64,000 nt of DNA from Pseudohongiella sp. (GCF_011050365.1 NZ_DRFV01000008.1:62001-126000), one strand, 5' to 3'; counted from the first letter of the stretch, positions 1 through 11,626 are shown. Notes: generated from the sequence alone by a model not told the origin. Numbers and translations: made by a program.

Positions 1-1
1 G

Positions 2-601
2 TTTGTCATGATCAGCAGCCTGGGTGGCAAAGAACATATCATGCGCGCGGTGCAGGCCGGCGTCAGTGATTATCTGGGCAAGCCGTTTACCGGCGAAGAG
101 CTGATGCAAAAAGTACAGAAGGCGCTGATCAAATCCGGTAAGCTCAACAAGGCGGCCTCCGGTTCGCCCAGCAAGGGCGGACCTTTCAGCTCGCTGGAAA
201 TTCTCAGTGGCAAGTCCGACGGCATGCCCGGCAGTTCCTCACTGGAAGCATTGACCGGCGCCGCCAAAACCAAAGAGGCACCCAAACTCAAAGGTACGGC
301 ACTGGTAGCATGGGGCAAAATTGAATTTCGCTGTATGATCAAGGCCATCAGTGTTGACGAGGTGCTGCTGGTTTGTAAGCGTGGCACTGAACACCCCAGT
401 GTTTTTGCAGACACCACGGTGACGCTGTCGCCAGGCAATCAGGCAAGCAAGGCCATCAGTGACCTGCAGGCATATGTCCACAGCATCTCTGCTGTGGAGA
501 AGCGCCCTGATGCCGAGTTTCTCAACCTGCTCATGCGCTTTGACAATCCCACTGAGGAACAGCGCGTATTGCTCAGCAGCTTTATTCTGGAGAATCCCTG
601 A
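2..601 (+). CDS. Receiver-domain (CheY-like) protein, 5' end cut by the window
   Basis: Only the C-terminal part is present; the frame is open to the first base, so the true start lies upstream. The first ~45 residues look like the end of a CheY-type receiver: 'AGVSDYLGKPF' carries the conserved Lys-Pro of beta-5, followed by a helix. A low-complexity Ser/Gly/Pro/Lys linker (about residues 45-95) joins it to a C-terminal domain of ~100 residues rich in beta strands ('GTALVAWGKIEFRCMIKAI'). That domain may be PilZ-like, but I do not see the RxxxR or D/NxSxxG signatures, so the output function stays open. The acceptor Asp would lie in the missing part. The gene ends tail-to-tail with the next one and overlaps it by 20 bases. 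Confidence 0.75.
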   Translation, partial: FVMISSLGGKEHIMRAVQAGVSDYLGKPFTGEELMQKVQKALIKSGKLNKAASGSPSKGGPFSSLEILSGKSDGMPGSSSLEALTGAAKTKEAPKLKGTALVAWGKIEFRCMIKAISVDEVLLVCKRGTEHPSVFADTTVTLSPGNQASKAISDLQAYVHSISAVEKRPDAEFLNLLMRFDNPTEEQRVLLSSFILENP

Positions 602-1766
602 CCGTATCGGTCTGACGGAACGGCAATTGTTCAATGGCCGCTGACTGATAGGCGGCCACATGTGCCATTTCCTGCTGACAAAAGTCGGCAATCGCGGCCC
701 GAAACGCGGGGTCTTTTATCCAGTGAAACGATTGCGTGGTGACCGGTTCAAAGCCTCGACGCAGTTTGTGTTCACCCTGCGCCCCAGCATCAAACAGGCT
801 GATATTGTGCTCGATGCAGTATTCAATGCCCTGGTAGTAACAGGTTTCAAAATGCAGATTGTCGTAGTCCTGTTCGGCACCCCAGTATCGGCCGAACAAT
901 GTGTCCGCGCCTTTGAAAAATAGTGCACCAGCGACATAGTTACCGGCTTGCGACGCCATCACCAGAAACAGATTTTCTGGCATGCTCCGGTTGATCAAAC
1001 GGAAGAAGTCCCGGGTCAGGTAACCCTGCTGCCCGCGAATCTGATAGGTATTCTGATAGTAGCGGTAAAATACATCCCAGATATCTTCGGTAATATCCTC
1101 TCCTTCCAGGCACTGAAACTGAATACCCTGAGCAACGACATCAGCACGTTCCTTGCGCAGATTTTTGCGTTTGCGCGAACTGAAGCTTGCCAGGAAATCG
1201 TCGAATGTTTTATAGCCTTTATTTTGCCAATGAAACTGGCTGGCTTCGCGTCTGATCAGGTCTGCTTGCCGGAGCACGGAAGCGTTGGCGCGGTCGGGAA
1301 ACAGAATATGCCAGGAACTGGCGCCGATCTTGTCGGCATACGTCAGCACCGCCTGTTCGATATGCGGCAGCCATTGCTGCAGAGTTTCGCCGTCAGCGAC
1401 CAGGACCCGGGGCGACTGACTGGGTGTGAACGGTATTGCGGTCAGCAGTTTGGGATAATACTGCTGGCCATAGCGCTGATAGGCGTCAGCCCAGCCCCAG
1501 TCGAACACATATTCTCCGTAAGAGTGATTCTTGATATACAGGGGCATGGCTGCCAGCATTTTCTCCCCGTCACCGGCATTGACCATGACGGTCAGGTGAC
1601 AGGGTTGCCACCCCGATTCTGCCTGCACGGAACCGCTTTGCTCCAGCGCGCGCAGAAATGCATGTTGCAGGAACGGACTCTGATCTCTGACCAGGTTGTC
1701 CCACTGCTCAACATCAATGTCCTGCATGGACAGGCCGATGCGTATTTCCGGTGAGTCGTCTGTCAT
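582..1766 (-). CDS. FemAB/GNAT-like protein (COG3146, DUF482 family)
   Basis: A 394-residue soluble protein matching the COG3146 family, predicted acyl-CoA N-acyltransferases related to FemAB peptidoglycan aminoacyltransferases. Family-typical stretches are visible: 'SPFLQHAFLRALE' near the N-terminus, 'KNHSYGEYVFDWGWADAY' about a quarter of the way in, 'FSSRKRKNLRKER' in the middle, and 'HFETCYYQGIEYCIE' with 'FDAGAQGEHKLRRGFEP' near the end. Length is normal for the family. The biochemical role of this family is not established; a link to cell-wall or lipid aminoacylation is inference. It stands alone on the minus strand, divergent from the hexR-like gene with 82 bases between the starts. 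Confidence 0.85.
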   Translation of the reverse strand: MTDDSPEIRIGLSMQDIDVEQWDNLVRDQSPFLQHAFLRALEQSGSVQAESGWQPCHLTVMVNAGDGEKMLAAMPLYIKNHSYGEYVFDWGWADAYQRYGQQYYPKLLTAIPFTPSQSPRVLVADGETLQQWLPHIEQAVLTYADKIGASSWHILFPDRANASVLRQADLIRREASQFHWQNKGYKTFDDFLASFSSRKRKNLRKERADVVAQGIQFQCLEGEDITEDIWDVFYRYYQNTYQIRGQQGYLTRDFFRLINRSMPENLFLVMASQAGNYVAGALFFKGADTLFGRYWGAEQDYDNLHFETCYYQGIEYCIEHNISLFDAGAQGEHKLRRGFEPVTTQSFHWIKDPAFRAAIADFCQQEMAHVAAYQSAAIEQLPFRQTDTVRDSPE

Positions 1767-1848
1767 GCGTTTAAGATAACCCTAAGGATGGTACTGAAAC
1801 CGTGCTTCCTGTTATATTCACTGCCAGCAGTGTAACAGGAAGACAGCG

Positions 1849-2709
1849 GTGGATGCCCACAATCTGATCAGCAAAATCAAGGAGCGACGCGAGTTGCTGC
1901 GCAAGTCGGAACGTAAAGTGGCCGACTTTGTTATCGACAACGCCACCGCAGTGCTGGGCATGCGTATTGTCGATGTCGCCGCACGTGCCGATGTCAGTGA
2001 ACCGACCGTGGTGCGTTTTTGCCGGGCGCTGGATTTTGATGGGTTTCAGTCGTTCAAGTTGCAACTGGCGCAGCATTTGGGCGCCAACAGCAGCTATTCC
2101 CAGTTCTCGGTGGACGATCGCGACACTATCGCCGATCTTAATCACAAAGTATTCGACTCAACCATTGGCTCTCTGCTTACCGTGCGCGATGAGCTTGATC
2201 CGGCGGCACTGGAGCAGGCCATTGCCGCGATCAATGAGGCCAATCGGGTCGAGTTTTACGGATTCGGCGCATCCGGATCGGTGGCGTCTGATGCCCAGCA
2301 CAAGTTCTTCCGCCTGCAGCTGTCCAGCACCGCCTACACTGATCCACACATACAGCATATGTCAGCGATCTCGCTCAGCCCCAAAGACGTGGTGGTGGCC
2401 ATTTCGCAATCGGGTCGCACCAAGGCCCTGATTCAGAGTGTCGAGCTGGCGCTTGAGGCCGGCGCTACAGTCGTCGGTCTGGCTCCGCAGGACACGCCCC
2501 TGAGCAAGCTCAGTACTATCCCCATTTACGTCAACATGGAGGAGGACCTGCAGGTGTTCACGCCAGTCTCATCGCGCATTGCGCACCTGCTGGTGATTGA
2601 CGTGCTGGCGATGGGCGTGGCGCGGCTGCGCAAGGATTTACTGAAAGACTATCTTAAACGCATTAACAAGAGCTTGCGTGCTCTGCGGACACAGAAACCC
2701 AGCGAGTGA
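1849..2709 (+). CDS. hexR: RpiR/MurR-family transcriptional regulator, HexR-like
   Basis: The 286-residue product has the RpiR layout. An N-terminal helix-turn-helix (about residues 1-80, 'ISEPTVVRFCRAL'-type, here 'VSEPTVVRFCRALDFDGF') precedes a SIS phosphosugar-binding domain (about 120-260, 'FYGFGASGSVASDAQHKFF', 'VAISQSGRTK'). These stretches match Pseudomonas HexR closely. HexR represses Entner-Doudoroff and glucose-6-phosphate genes and responds to 2-keto-3-deoxy-6-phosphogluconate. The start is a GTG preceded by ACAGGAAG seven bases upstream. HexR usually sits beside zwf/edd/glk; here its neighbours are glmS and glmU, so its targets are probably elsewhere on the chromosome. The assignment within the RpiR family is strong by motif but not proven. 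Confidence 0.85.
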   Translation: MDAHNLISKIKERRELLRKSERKVADFVIDNATAVLGMRIVDVAARADVSEPTVVRFCRALDFDGFQSFKLQLAQHLGANSSYSQFSVDDRDTIADLNHKVFDSTIGSLLTVRDELDPAALEQAIAAINEANRVEFYGFGASGSVASDAQHKFFRLQLSSTAYTDPHIQHMSAISLSPKDVVVAISQSGRTKALIQSVELALEAGATVVGLAPQDTPLSKLSTIPIYVNMEEDLQVFTPVSSRIAHLLVIDVLAMGVARLRKDLLKDYLKRINKSLRALRTQKPSE

Positions 2710-2770
2710 ATGCAACCTTCAGGTTACGGGTCGCCGATCACAGTCGTTGTTTTCAGAGCCAAGTGCGCAG

Positions 2771-4606
2771 TCACTCCACCGTAACCGACTTGGCCAGGTT
2801 TCTCGGGTGATCGACGTCTGTCCCCTTCAGAATGGCAACATGGTATGACAGTAATTGCAGCGGGATGGTGTAGAGGATAGGCGCCAGCACATCGGGTACC
2901 GGTGGCATGCGAATCAGTTTGTAATCGCCATCATCATCAAAGCCTCCGGTTTCATCGGCAAACACAAACAGCTTTCCACCCCGGGCGCTGACTTCGGCCA
3001 GATTGCCTTTCAGTTTTCCCAACAGTTCGTCGTTGGGAGCCACTGCGATTACCGGCATCTTGTCATCCACAAGCGCCAGCGGGCCATGCTTCAATTCACC
3101 GGCCGGATACGCTTCGGCGTGGATGTAGGATATCTCCTTGAGTTTGAGCGCGCCTTCTTTGGCAACCGGATACTGATTGCCCCGGCCCAGGAAAAGCGCG
3201 TGATGCTTGTCAGCAAAGCTGATAGACAGCTCCTGTATGGCTTTGTCCAGCGTCAGTACCTGATTGACGAGGTCCGGCAACTTGTGCAGATCCTTGATGT
3301 ACTTCGCCTCAGTCTCCTCGCTCATGCCATTGCGGCGACCCAGTACCAGCGATAGCAGCAATAAGGCACACAACTGCGTAGTGAACGCCTTCGTCGACGC
3401 CACCCCTATCTCGCGACCAGCCATGGTCAACAGGGAGAAATCCGATTCCCGGACCAGAGAGCTGGTCGCAACATTACAAATTGCCAGACTGCCGACATAG
3501 TCCAGCTCGCCGGCATAACGCAGCGCTGCCAGGGTATCGGCGGTTTCACCCGACTGGGAGATGGTAACGAATAATGTACCCGGCTGAACAATTATGTTCC
3601 GGTACCGATAGTCGCTGGCAATATCGACCTGACATGGCATTTTTGCAATGTTTTCCAGCCAGTACTTGGTTATAAGGCCTGCATGAAAACTGGTACCGCA
3701 TGCAACGATCTGAACGTTATTTACCTGGTCAAATATTGCTTTGGCTTTTATGCCAAACGACTCTTCCAGAACATGTGCATCGCTGATGCGACCACTGAGT
3801 GTGTTCTTGATAACGGCAGCCTGTTCGTAAATTTCCTTGAGCATGAAGTGGCCGTATTCACCTTTCTCGATCTCGGAAATATCACTGCGAATTCGGGTGC
3901 GTTTTCGCTCTACCGCCTTCCCGTCGGAGAAAATACGAATTGATTTACGTTTAACTTCGGCAACATCGCCCTCTTCCAGGTAAATGAACCGGTCAGTGAC
4001 CTGACCCAATGCCAGCGGATCGGAAGCAACAAAGTTTTCCCCTATTCCCACACCAATGACCAGTGGGCTGCCGCTACGCGCAACCACCAGAGTCTCGGGC
4101 TCGTGGGTGCTGACCACACAAAGGCCGTAGGCACCGTGCAGCATGGGCACGATCTGCTGGACTGCCGACAACAGGTTGGCGCTCCCTTGTGTCATGGCCT
4201 GATGTATCAGGTGCACGACGACTTCAGTATCGGTATCAGAGGAAAATTTATAACCGTCGTTGATAAGTTGTTTACGCAAGGCATCATGATTCTCGATAAT
4301 GCCGTTGTGAACCAGGGCGAATTCATCATTCGACATATGCGGATGAGCATTGTGCTCACTGGGCACACCGTGTGTTGCCCAACGTGTGTGCGCAATTCCG
4401 GTCTTACCGCGTGTCGGGGTGTCCTCGATTTTGCTAACCAGTTTTTTAACTTTACCGACAGCTCGCACTGAATGAAGCGATTTCCCCGTATCATCCAGTA
4501 CGGCAAGGCCGGCAGAATCATAGCCACGGTATTCCAGTCGCTTCAGTCCTTCGAGCAATATTTCTACCACGTCCCGCTGTGCCACTGCGCCTACGATTCC
4601 GCACAT
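2771..4606 (-). CDS. glmS: Glutamine-fructose-6-phosphate aminotransferase
   Basis: GlmS makes glucosamine-6-phosphate from fructose-6-phosphate and glutamine, the first step towards UDP-GlcNAc. The start was set at the ATG giving 'MCGIVGAVAQRD', because Cys2 must become the N-terminal nucleophile after Met removal; an in-frame TTG two codons upstream would bury it. The class II amidotransferase domain covers about residues 1-240 ('HTRWATHG', 'HNGIIEN'). Two SIS domains follow ('VACGTSFHAG', 'SQSGETADT', then 'GRGNQYPVAKEGALKLKE'). The C-terminal 'LAKSVTVE' carries the conserved lysine that binds the sugar. Length of 611 is normal. It follows glmU on the same strand with 31 bases between them, so the two are probably co-transcribed. 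Confidence 0.97.
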   Translation of the reverse strand: MCGIVGAVAQRDVVEILLEGLKRLEYRGYDSAGLAVLDDTGKSLHSVRAVGKVKKLVSKIEDTPTRGKTGIAHTRWATHGVPSEHNAHPHMSNDEFALVHNGIIENHDALRKQLINDGYKFSSDTDTEVVVHLIHQAMTQGSANLLSAVQQIVPMLHGAYGLCVVSTHEPETLVVARSGSPLVIGVGIGENFVASDPLALGQVTDRFIYLEEGDVAEVKRKSIRIFSDGKAVERKRTRIRSDISEIEKGEYGHFMLKEIYEQAAVIKNTLSGRISDAHVLEESFGIKAKAIFDQVNNVQIVACGTSFHAGLITKYWLENIAKMPCQVDIASDYRYRNIIVQPGTLFVTISQSGETADTLAALRYAGELDYVGSLAICNVATSSLVRESDFSLLTMAGREIGVASTKAFTTQLCALLLLSLVLGRRNGMSEETEAKYIKDLHKLPDLVNQVLTLDKAIQELSISFADKHHALFLGRGNQYPVAKEGALKLKEISYIHAEAYPAGELKHGPLALVDDKMPVIAVAPNDELLGKLKGNLAEVSARGGKLFVFADETGGFDDDGDYKLIRMPPVPDVLAPILYTIPLQLLSYHVAILKGTDVDHPRNLAKSVTVE

Positions 4607-4637
4607 AAACAACCCCTGCTTTCTGCTGATTCTACCG

Positions 4638-6011
4638 TTATTTTTTAACTGGTCGTTTCCAACCGCTTATGTTTTTCTGCCTGCCTCGTGCGACTGCCAG
4701 TGTGTTGTCCGGCACATCTGCGGTTACCACTGAGCCGGCAGCTATTGTCGCTTCGCGTCCTACGGTAACCGGCGCTACCAATGCGGTGTTCGAACCAACG
4801 AATACACCGGCCCTGATTGTTGTCTTGTGTTTATTGACGCCGTCGTAGTTGCAGGTGATGGTGCCGGCCCCGATGTTTACATTTTCAGCGACACTGGCAT
4901 CGCCTATATAACTCAGGTGATTCACCTTGCTACCGGCGCCGATAGTTGATTTTTTGGTTTCAACAAAGTTACCGATCTTGGCATTGTCACCAAGTTCAGT
5001 GCCCGGACGCAATCGGGCAAAGGGTCCAATTGTACAACCGGGTGACAGTTTTGCGCCTTCAATATGACTATTGGCCAGTATCACACAGTCATTGCCGATA
5101 TCGCTGTTGATAAGCGTCACATTCGGCCCGATGCTGACGCGGTCGCCGATACGATTGCTGCCCGCCAGAATAATATTCACATCAAGGCATACGTCACGCC
5201 CGATCTGCAGCGGTCCGCGGATATCCAGGCGTGCCGGATCATGAACAGTCACCCCCTGCAATGCCAGTTCTCGTGCCCGTCGAATTTGGTAACTACGTTC
5301 AAGATCGGCAAGCTGCAGGCGATTATTGACACCCTGCACCTCGTTTTCGTCATGTGTTAGCAGGCTGCTTACCTTACATCCGTCGCCACAGGCAATAGCC
5401 ACTGTATCGGTCAGGTAGTATTCGCCCTGGGCGTTGGCGGTGGTCAGGGACTGTAACCATTGTTTCAGTCGAGACGCGCTGAACGCCATAATGCCGGTAT
5501 TTATTTCTGTTATCTTTTTTTGTTCATCCGAGGCGTCCTTTTCCTCGACAATAGCAGAAATCTGTCCAACCTCGTCACGAATGATACGCCCCAGTCCGGT
5601 CGGGTTATCCGTGATCAGGGTCAACACGGCAATGCCGGTTTCTTCCGCCTTCTGTCGCAGTTGTTGCAGGGTTGCGGGCGTGATCAACGGTACATCACCA
5701 TACAGCACCAGTACTGTTTTATCGTCATCGACGGCCGGGATCGCCTGTAGTACGGCATGGCCCGTTCCCAGTTGCTCGGTCTGCTCAACCCATTTAAGTG
5801 GTGTTGCGACCGGGTGTTCAGCAAAATAGGCGCGCACCTGGGACGATTGATAACCGGTGACCACATGAATAGTGTCGGCGGTTATAGCCGTAGCAGCATC
5901 AAGTACATGGCTCAGCATGGGTTTGCCGGCCAGGGTGTGAAGGACCTTGGGTTGGTCAGAATACATCCGTGTACCTTTGCCCGCTGCCAACACGATGACG
6001 TCTATGCTCAT
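4638..6011 (-). CDS. glmU: Bifunctional GlcNAc-1-P uridyltransferase / GlcN-1-P acetyltransferase
   Basis: GlmU carries out the last two steps of UDP-GlcNAc synthesis: acetylation of glucosamine-1-phosphate and uridylyl transfer. The N-terminal pyrophosphorylase domain (about residues 1-230) opens with 'LAAGKGTRMYSDQPKVLH', the nucleotide-binding loop, and contains 'LYGDVPLI'. The C-terminal half is a left-handed beta helix of hexapeptide repeats, with 'CNYDGVNKHKTTIRAGVFVG' in the acetyltransferase site. At 457 residues it is full length. It lies between the atp operon and glmS, the same order as in many gammaproteobacteria, and the hairpin upstream separates it from atpC. Confidence 0.97.
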   Translation of the reverse strand: MSIDVIVLAAGKGTRMYSDQPKVLHTLAGKPMLSHVLDAATAITADTIHVVTGYQSSQVRAYFAEHPVATPLKWVEQTEQLGTGHAVLQAIPAVDDDKTVLVLYGDVPLITPATLQQLRQKAEETGIAVLTLITDNPTGLGRIIRDEVGQISAIVEEKDASDEQKKITEINTGIMAFSASRLKQWLQSLTTANAQGEYYLTDTVAIACGDGCKVSSLLTHDENEVQGVNNRLQLADLERSYQIRRARELALQGVTVHDPARLDIRGPLQIGRDVCLDVNIILAGSNRIGDRVSIGPNVTLINSDIGNDCVILANSHIEGAKLSPGCTIGPFARLRPGTELGDNAKIGNFVETKKSTIGAGSKVNHLSYIGDASVAENVNIGAGTITCNYDGVNKHKTTIRAGVFVGSNTALVAPVTVGREATIAAGSVVTADVPDNTLAVARGRQKNISGWKRPVKK

Positions 6012-6034
6012 GTTCCGTCCTGTTTTACGTCCAT

Positions 6035-6067
6035 AAAAAAAGGGTAGCTGTTAGGCTACCCTTTTTT
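6035..6067 (-). terminator. Rho-independent terminator after the atp operon
   Basis: GGGTAGC (6042-6048) and GCTACCC (6055-6061) form a 7-bp stem with a 6-base loop, extended by A7 on one side and T6 on the other. Because of the A/T flanks it can work in both directions, but its position 40 bases past the atpC stop makes it the atp operon terminator on the minus strand. It also insulates glmU. Confidence 0.85.
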
Positions 6068-6107
6068 GCCGCGCTTTCAAAGCATTACGGACAAAGCTAT
6101 GTGGGAA

Positions 6108-6521
6108 TTACTTGCGCAATTGCTTGAGTGCGCGCAGCTGAGCAACCGCTTCTGCCAACTGCGTAGCGGCTCGCGAGTACTCGAACTCTGCATCCTTGTT
6201 TGCGATAGCAGATTGTACGTCTTCGATAGCCTTTTGCGCTGCAGCTTCGTCAACGTCGCCGGCACGAATCGCAGTATCAGCCAGCACCGTTACGGTGCCG
6301 CTTTGAACTTCCAGATAACCGCCGGAAACGTAGTAAATTTCTTCCGCACCATCACGCAGTACGCAACGCACGGGGCCGGGAATAAGTTCGGTCAGTAGCG
6401 GTGCGTGGCCTGGAGCCACACCCAGATCACCTAACGTTCCGGTTGCCACAACCATTTCAACCAGGCCGGAGAAGATCTGTTTTTCTGCACTTACGATGTC
6501 ACAATGCATTGTCATCGCCAT
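6108..6521 (-). CDS. atpC: ATP synthase F1 epsilon subunit
   Basis: The epsilon subunit belongs to the rotating central stalk and inhibits ATP hydrolysis. The 137-residue product begins '[19 protein letters not shown]', matching gammaproteobacterial epsilon proteins, with the beta-sandwich motif '[16 protein letters not shown]' around residues 35-50 and a C-terminal helical hairpin rich in Ala and charged residues ('[15 protein letters not shown]'). It is the last gene of the atp operon, 83 bases after atpD. Length and position are standard. Confidence 0.96.
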   Translation of the reverse strand: MAMTMHCDIVSAEKQIFSGLVEMVVATGTLGDLGVAPGHAPLLTELIPGPVRCVLRDGAEEIYYVSGGYLEVQSGTVTVLADTAIRAGDVDEAAAQKAIEDVQSAIANKDAEFEYSRAATQLAEAVAQLRALKQLRK

Positions 6522-6604
6522 AAGGTTTTTCTCTTTGCAATTCTGTCAGACCATTGATGTCTTTGGCAGGCAGATTCAATCGAACCTGCCTGCAAGCAAC
6601 ACTA

Positions 6605-8020
<1,416 letters not shown>

Positions 8021-8072
8021 TTAAGTATTCCTGATCTTCTAAACTGGTTAAATAACTGTTTGTCGCTGGCGA

Positions 8073-8933
8073 TCAGACTGCGGCCGCGCCGCTGACGATC
8101 TCTGACAATTCCTGTGTAATGGAAGCCTGACGCGCCTTGTTGTAAACAAGGCCAAGCTCTTCAATCAAATCGCCTGCGTTTTCAGTTGCGTTCTTCATTG
8201 CAATCATTCGGGCCGCTTGTTCACAGGCGAGGTTTTCAACCACTGCCTGATAGACCTGAGTTTCAATGTATCGGGCCAGCAAACCATCGAGCAGTGCTTC
8301 GGCCTGGGGCTCATAAATATAGTCCCAGTGATGCTTCAGCTCTTTATCGTCTGACGGCTCCAGCGGCAGCAACTGCGCAACCACCGGGGTCTGGGTCATG
8401 GTGTTGACAAAGCTGTTGCTGACCAGGAAAAGCTGGTCGATTTCACCGTTGTCAAACTTGTCCAGCATGACCTTGACGGCGCCGATTACATCCGCCAGCT
8501 CGGGTTTGTCACCCAGGCCACGAACCGATGCCACCACTTTCCCGCCATAATTATTGAAGAACGATGTCGCTTTGGCGCCCACTGCAGCGAACTCAACGTC
8601 AACATTCTGTTTACGCAAACCGGAGATCGCCTTGACGGCCGCCTTGAACGCGTTGATATTCAGACCGCCACAAAGGCCGCGGTCTGACGATATAACAATA
8701 AACGCAGCACGTTTAACTTCACGAGTGGTGAAATAGACGTGACGATACTCCGGGTTCGCGTTGGCGACATGACCAATTACCTTGCGCATGTGTGTTGCGT
8801 AAGGTTTGCCAATCGCCATGCGATCCTGCGCTTTCCGCATCTTGGACGCAGCAACCATTTCCATGGCGCTGGTTATCTTCCGCGTATTATTGATGCTGGA
8901 GATCTTGCCTCGAATCTCTTTTCCACCAGCCAT
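8073..8933 (-). CDS. atpG: ATP synthase F1 gamma subunit
   Basis: The gamma subunit is the rotating shaft of F1. The 286-residue protein starts '[21 protein letters not shown]' (the N-terminal coiled-coil helix), has the Rossmann-like middle with '[10 protein letters not shown]', and ends with the C-terminal helix '[20 protein letters not shown]' that enters the alpha3beta3 cavity. All are family hallmarks. It lies between atpA and atpD as expected. Confidence 0.97.
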   Translation of the reverse strand: MAGGKEIRGKISSINNTRKITSAMEMVAASKMRKAQDRMAIGKPYATHMRKVIGHVANANPEYRHVYFTTREVKRAAFIVISSDRGLCGGLNINAFKAAVKAISGLRKQNVDVEFAAVGAKATSFFNNYGGKVVASVRGLGDKPELADVIGAVKVMLDKFDNGEIDQLFLVSNSFVNTMTQTPVVAQLLPLEPSDDKELKHHWDYIYEPQAEALLDGLLARYIETQVYQAVVENLACEQAARMIAMKNATENAGDLIEELGLVYNKARQASITQELSEIVSGAAAV

Positions 8934-8981
8934 AATTCACCGCCTACCGAATATTGCCCGGCCTGTAGTTAAAAACCACAG

Positions 8982-10526
8982 TTACCAGGTTTGAGTTGCT
9001 TTGAACTGCTCGATCAACGACTTGAGTTGCGCCGCAATTTCGTCGTTGAAGTCAGGCTTGCTGTTCACGCTGTTCAACAGCTCGCTGTGCTGACTGTTGG
9101 CATAAGACACCAGCGCTTTTTCAAACGCCACGATCTTGTTCAGGTCAACATCCTTCAGGAAGCCTTCGTTGGCAGCGAACAATACCAGGCCCATTTCGGC
9201 AACTGACATCGGTGAGTACTGACCCTGTTTCATCAACTCGGTAACACGCTGACCGTGTTCCAGCTGGGCACGGGTAGCATCGTCCAGATCTGATGCAAAC
9301 TGGGCGAATGCCGCCAGTTCTCGATACTGGGCCAGAGCGATACGAATACCACCGCCGAGCTTCTTGATGATCTTTGTTTGTGCTGCACCACCTACACGCG
9401 ATACTGACAGACCGGCGTTAATCGCCGGACGGATGCCCGCGTTGAACAGGTCGGTTTCCAGGAAGATCTGACCGTCGGTGATTGAGATCACGTTGGTTGG
9501 TACGAATGCAGATACGTCACCGGCCTGGGTTTCAATGATAGGCAGTGCGGTCAATGAACCGGTCTTGCCTTTCACTTCGCCGTTGGTCATCTGCTCAACA
9601 TAATCTGCGTTTACGCGTGAAGCGCGCTCAAGCAGACGTGAGTGCAAATAGAATACATCACCAGGATAAGCTTCACGGCCCGGCGGACGACGCAGCAGCA
9701 GGGAGATCTGACGATAGGCCCATGCCTGTTTGGTCAGGTCATCATAAATAATCAGGGCATCTTCACCGCGGTCGCGGTAGTACTCACCCATGGAGCAGCC
9801 CGAGTAAGGTGCCAGGTATTGCATGGAGGCGGGGTCGGAGGCACTGGCGGCGACAACAATGGTGTATTCCATGGCGCCGTGCTCTTCCAGCTTGCTGACC
9901 ACCTGTGCGATGGACGACTGCTTCTGGCCGATAGCGACATAAACACACTTAACGCCTTTTCCTTTCTGGTTGATGATGGCATCAACGGCGACAGCTGTTT
10001 TACCCACCTGACGGTCACCAATGATCAGCTCACGCTGACCACGACCAATAGGCACCATGGCGTCGATTGCTTTCAGACCGGTCTGTACCGGCTGGTCTAC
10101 CGACTTACGCGCGATTACACCGGGAGCCACTTTCTCAACCGGAGCGGTCAGTTTGGCATTGATTGCGCCTTTGCCGTCAATGGGGTTACCCAATGCATCA
10201 ACAACCCGACCTTCCATTTCCGGACCAACTGGTACTTCCAGAATGCGGCCGGTACAACGACAGGACTGACCTTCTGCCAATACCTGATAGTCGCCCAGTA
10301 CTACGGCACCTACGGAGTCACGCTCCAGGTTGAGGGCCATACCAAAAAGGCCACCATCGAATTCGATCATCTCACCGTACATGACATCTGCCAGACCATG
10401 AATACGAACGATACCGTCAGAAACGCTGACGATGGTACCTTCATTCTTGGCCTGCACAGAAACGTCGAGATTATCGATTCTCTGTTTGATAATTTCACTG
10501 ATTTCTGACGGGTTCAGTTGTTGCAT
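8982..10526 (-). CDS. atpA: ATP synthase F1 alpha subunit
   Basis: A non-catalytic nucleotide-binding subunit of 514 residues. The Walker A loop GDRQVGKT sits near residue 170 and is preceded by '[15 protein letters not shown]'. The alpha-specific '[20 protein letters not shown]' and '[18 protein letters not shown]' are present. The protein ends '[10 protein letters not shown]', close to other gammaproteobacterial alpha subunits. It follows atpH with a 25-base gap. Confidence 0.98.
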   Translation of the reverse strand: MQQLNPSEISEIIKQRIDNLDVSVQAKNEGTIVSVSDGIVRIHGLADVMYGEMIEFDGGLFGMALNLERDSVGAVVLGDYQVLAEGQSCRCTGRILEVPVGPEMEGRVVDALGNPIDGKGAINAKLTAPVEKVAPGVIARKSVDQPVQTGLKAIDAMVPIGRGQRELIIGDRQVGKTAVAVDAIINQKGKGVKCVYVAIGQKQSSIAQVVSKLEEHGAMEYTIVVAASASDPASMQYLAPYSGCSMGEYYRDRGEDALIIYDDLTKQAWAYRQISLLLRRPPGREAYPGDVFYLHSRLLERASRVNADYVEQMTNGEVKGKTGSLTALPIIETQAGDVSAFVPTNVISITDGQIFLETDLFNAGIRPAINAGLSVSRVGGAAQTKIIKKLGGGIRIALAQYRELAAFAQFASDLDDATRAQLEHGQRVTELMKQGQYSPMSVAEMGLVLFAANEGFLKDVDLNKIVAFEKALVSYANSQHSELLNSVNSKPDFNDEIAAQLKSLIEQFKATQTW

Positions 10527-10551
10527 GCTTATTCCCTCATTCCCAGTTGTT

Positions 10552-11088
10552 CTAGGAACTCAATGATTCGGCTAATTTGTTCAGTTTTCCGCGAACAGAA
10601 CTGTCGATGACGGTATCACCTGCCCGAATGACAGCACCGCCGATAAGGCCCTGATCAACGCTGGTGTGCAGTTTAACCTGACGGTCCAGTCGCTTCTGGA
10701 GTGCCTGGGTCAGTTGCTCAACAACGGCATCGCTCAAGGCGTACGCGGTAGCGAGCTCTACGTCGACGCTCTTTTCTTTCGCAGCCTTGAGCACATCAAA
10801 GATCTCTGCAATTTCGGGCAGCAGCGGCAGTCGGCGATTTTCCGCCAGCAGCCGGATCATGTTTTTGCCCTTGGCGGATACTTCATCGCCACAAATTGCC
10901 AGCAAGGCATCAGACTGTTTTTCAGCGGTCAGTGCCGGATTCTTCAGCAAGTTGCTGACTTTATCGTCCGCTGCCACCGCTGCCAGTGTCTTCAGCATTT
11001 CTGACCATTCAGCCAGCGCTTTGTCAGCAACCGCTACTTCAAAAGCAGCGTTGGCGTAAGGACGGGCTAATGTAATTGACTCTGCCAT
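10552..11088 (-). CDS. atpH: ATP synthase F1 delta subunit
   Basis: Delta links the F1 head to the peripheral stalk b subunits. The 178-residue product has the all-helical N-domain ('[12 protein letters not shown]' at the start) and the conserved C-terminal strand with '[25 protein letters not shown]'-type residues (here positions ~148-172). It lies 11 bases after atpF, in the standard order. Confidence 0.96.
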   Translation of the reverse strand: MAESITLARPYANAAFEVAVADKALAEWSEMLKTLAAVAADDKVSNLLKNPALTAEKQSDALLAICGDEVSAKGKNMIRLLAENRRLPLLPEIAEIFDVLKAAKEKSVDVELATAYALSDAVVEQLTQALQKRLDRQVKLHTSVDQGLIGGAVIRAGDTVIDSSVRGKLNKLAESLSS

Positions 11089-11099
11089 CGTATGTTCGC

Positions 11100-11570
11100 C
11101 TATAACTCAGAAGCGAGTTTTTTAACCAGCTCTTCGTTAGCGGCCTGATCCACGGAGGATTCGAGAATTTTCTCGGCTCCGGAGATCGCGATGGCCGCGA
11201 CCTGCGCTCGCAGTACTTCACGCGCGCGCTGAACTTCCATTTCAATTTCGGCTTTAGCGCCGGCAATCAAACGCTGACCTTCATCACGAGCCTTGTCTTT
11301 GGCTTCATCAACGATCTGGTTGGAACGCTTGTTTGCCATATCGATAATTTCAGCGCTCTTGACCTTCGCTTCGCGAAGTTCATCTGCCGCTTTGTTCTGC
11401 GCCAGGTTCAGGTCACGCTGAGCACGGTCAGCCGCTTCCAGACCATCAGCAATCTTTTTCTGTCGTTCTGCCATGGCAGCCGTAATCGGCGGCCAGACAT
11501 ACTTGAGACAGAACCAGACAAAGACAGCAAAGGCTATCGATTGGCCGAGTATGGTTGCATTAAGATTCAT
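11100..11570 (-). CDS. atpF: ATP synthase Fo b subunit
   Basis: The b subunit is the peripheral stalk. The product is 156 residues, with one N-terminal membrane helix ('[20 protein letters not shown]', residues 4-23) and a long charged amphipathic helix that would form the coiled-coil dimer, ending '[11 protein letters not shown]'. Only one b-type gene is present, as is usual in gammaproteobacteria. It sits between atpE and atpH. Confidence 0.96.
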   Translation of the reverse strand: MNLNATILGQSIAFAVFVWFCLKYVWPPITAAMAERQKKIADGLEAADRAQRDLNLAQNKAADELREAKVKSAEIIDMANKRSNQIVDEAKDKARDEGQRLIAGAKAEIEMEVQRAREVLRAQVAAIAISGAEKILESSVDQAANEELVKKLASEL

Positions 11571-11626
11571 GGTGTCACCTCTGCGTTAGTAATCCGCTTG
11601 GCTTGAAAATAGACTCAAGCGTTCGG

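Noticed and set aside
9642-10508. A long open frame (288 codons) on the plus strand opposite atpA
   Set aside because: It has no recognisable motif, and the opposite strand encodes a complete, highly conserved alpha subunit. Such antisense frames are expected in mid-to-high G+C coding DNA.
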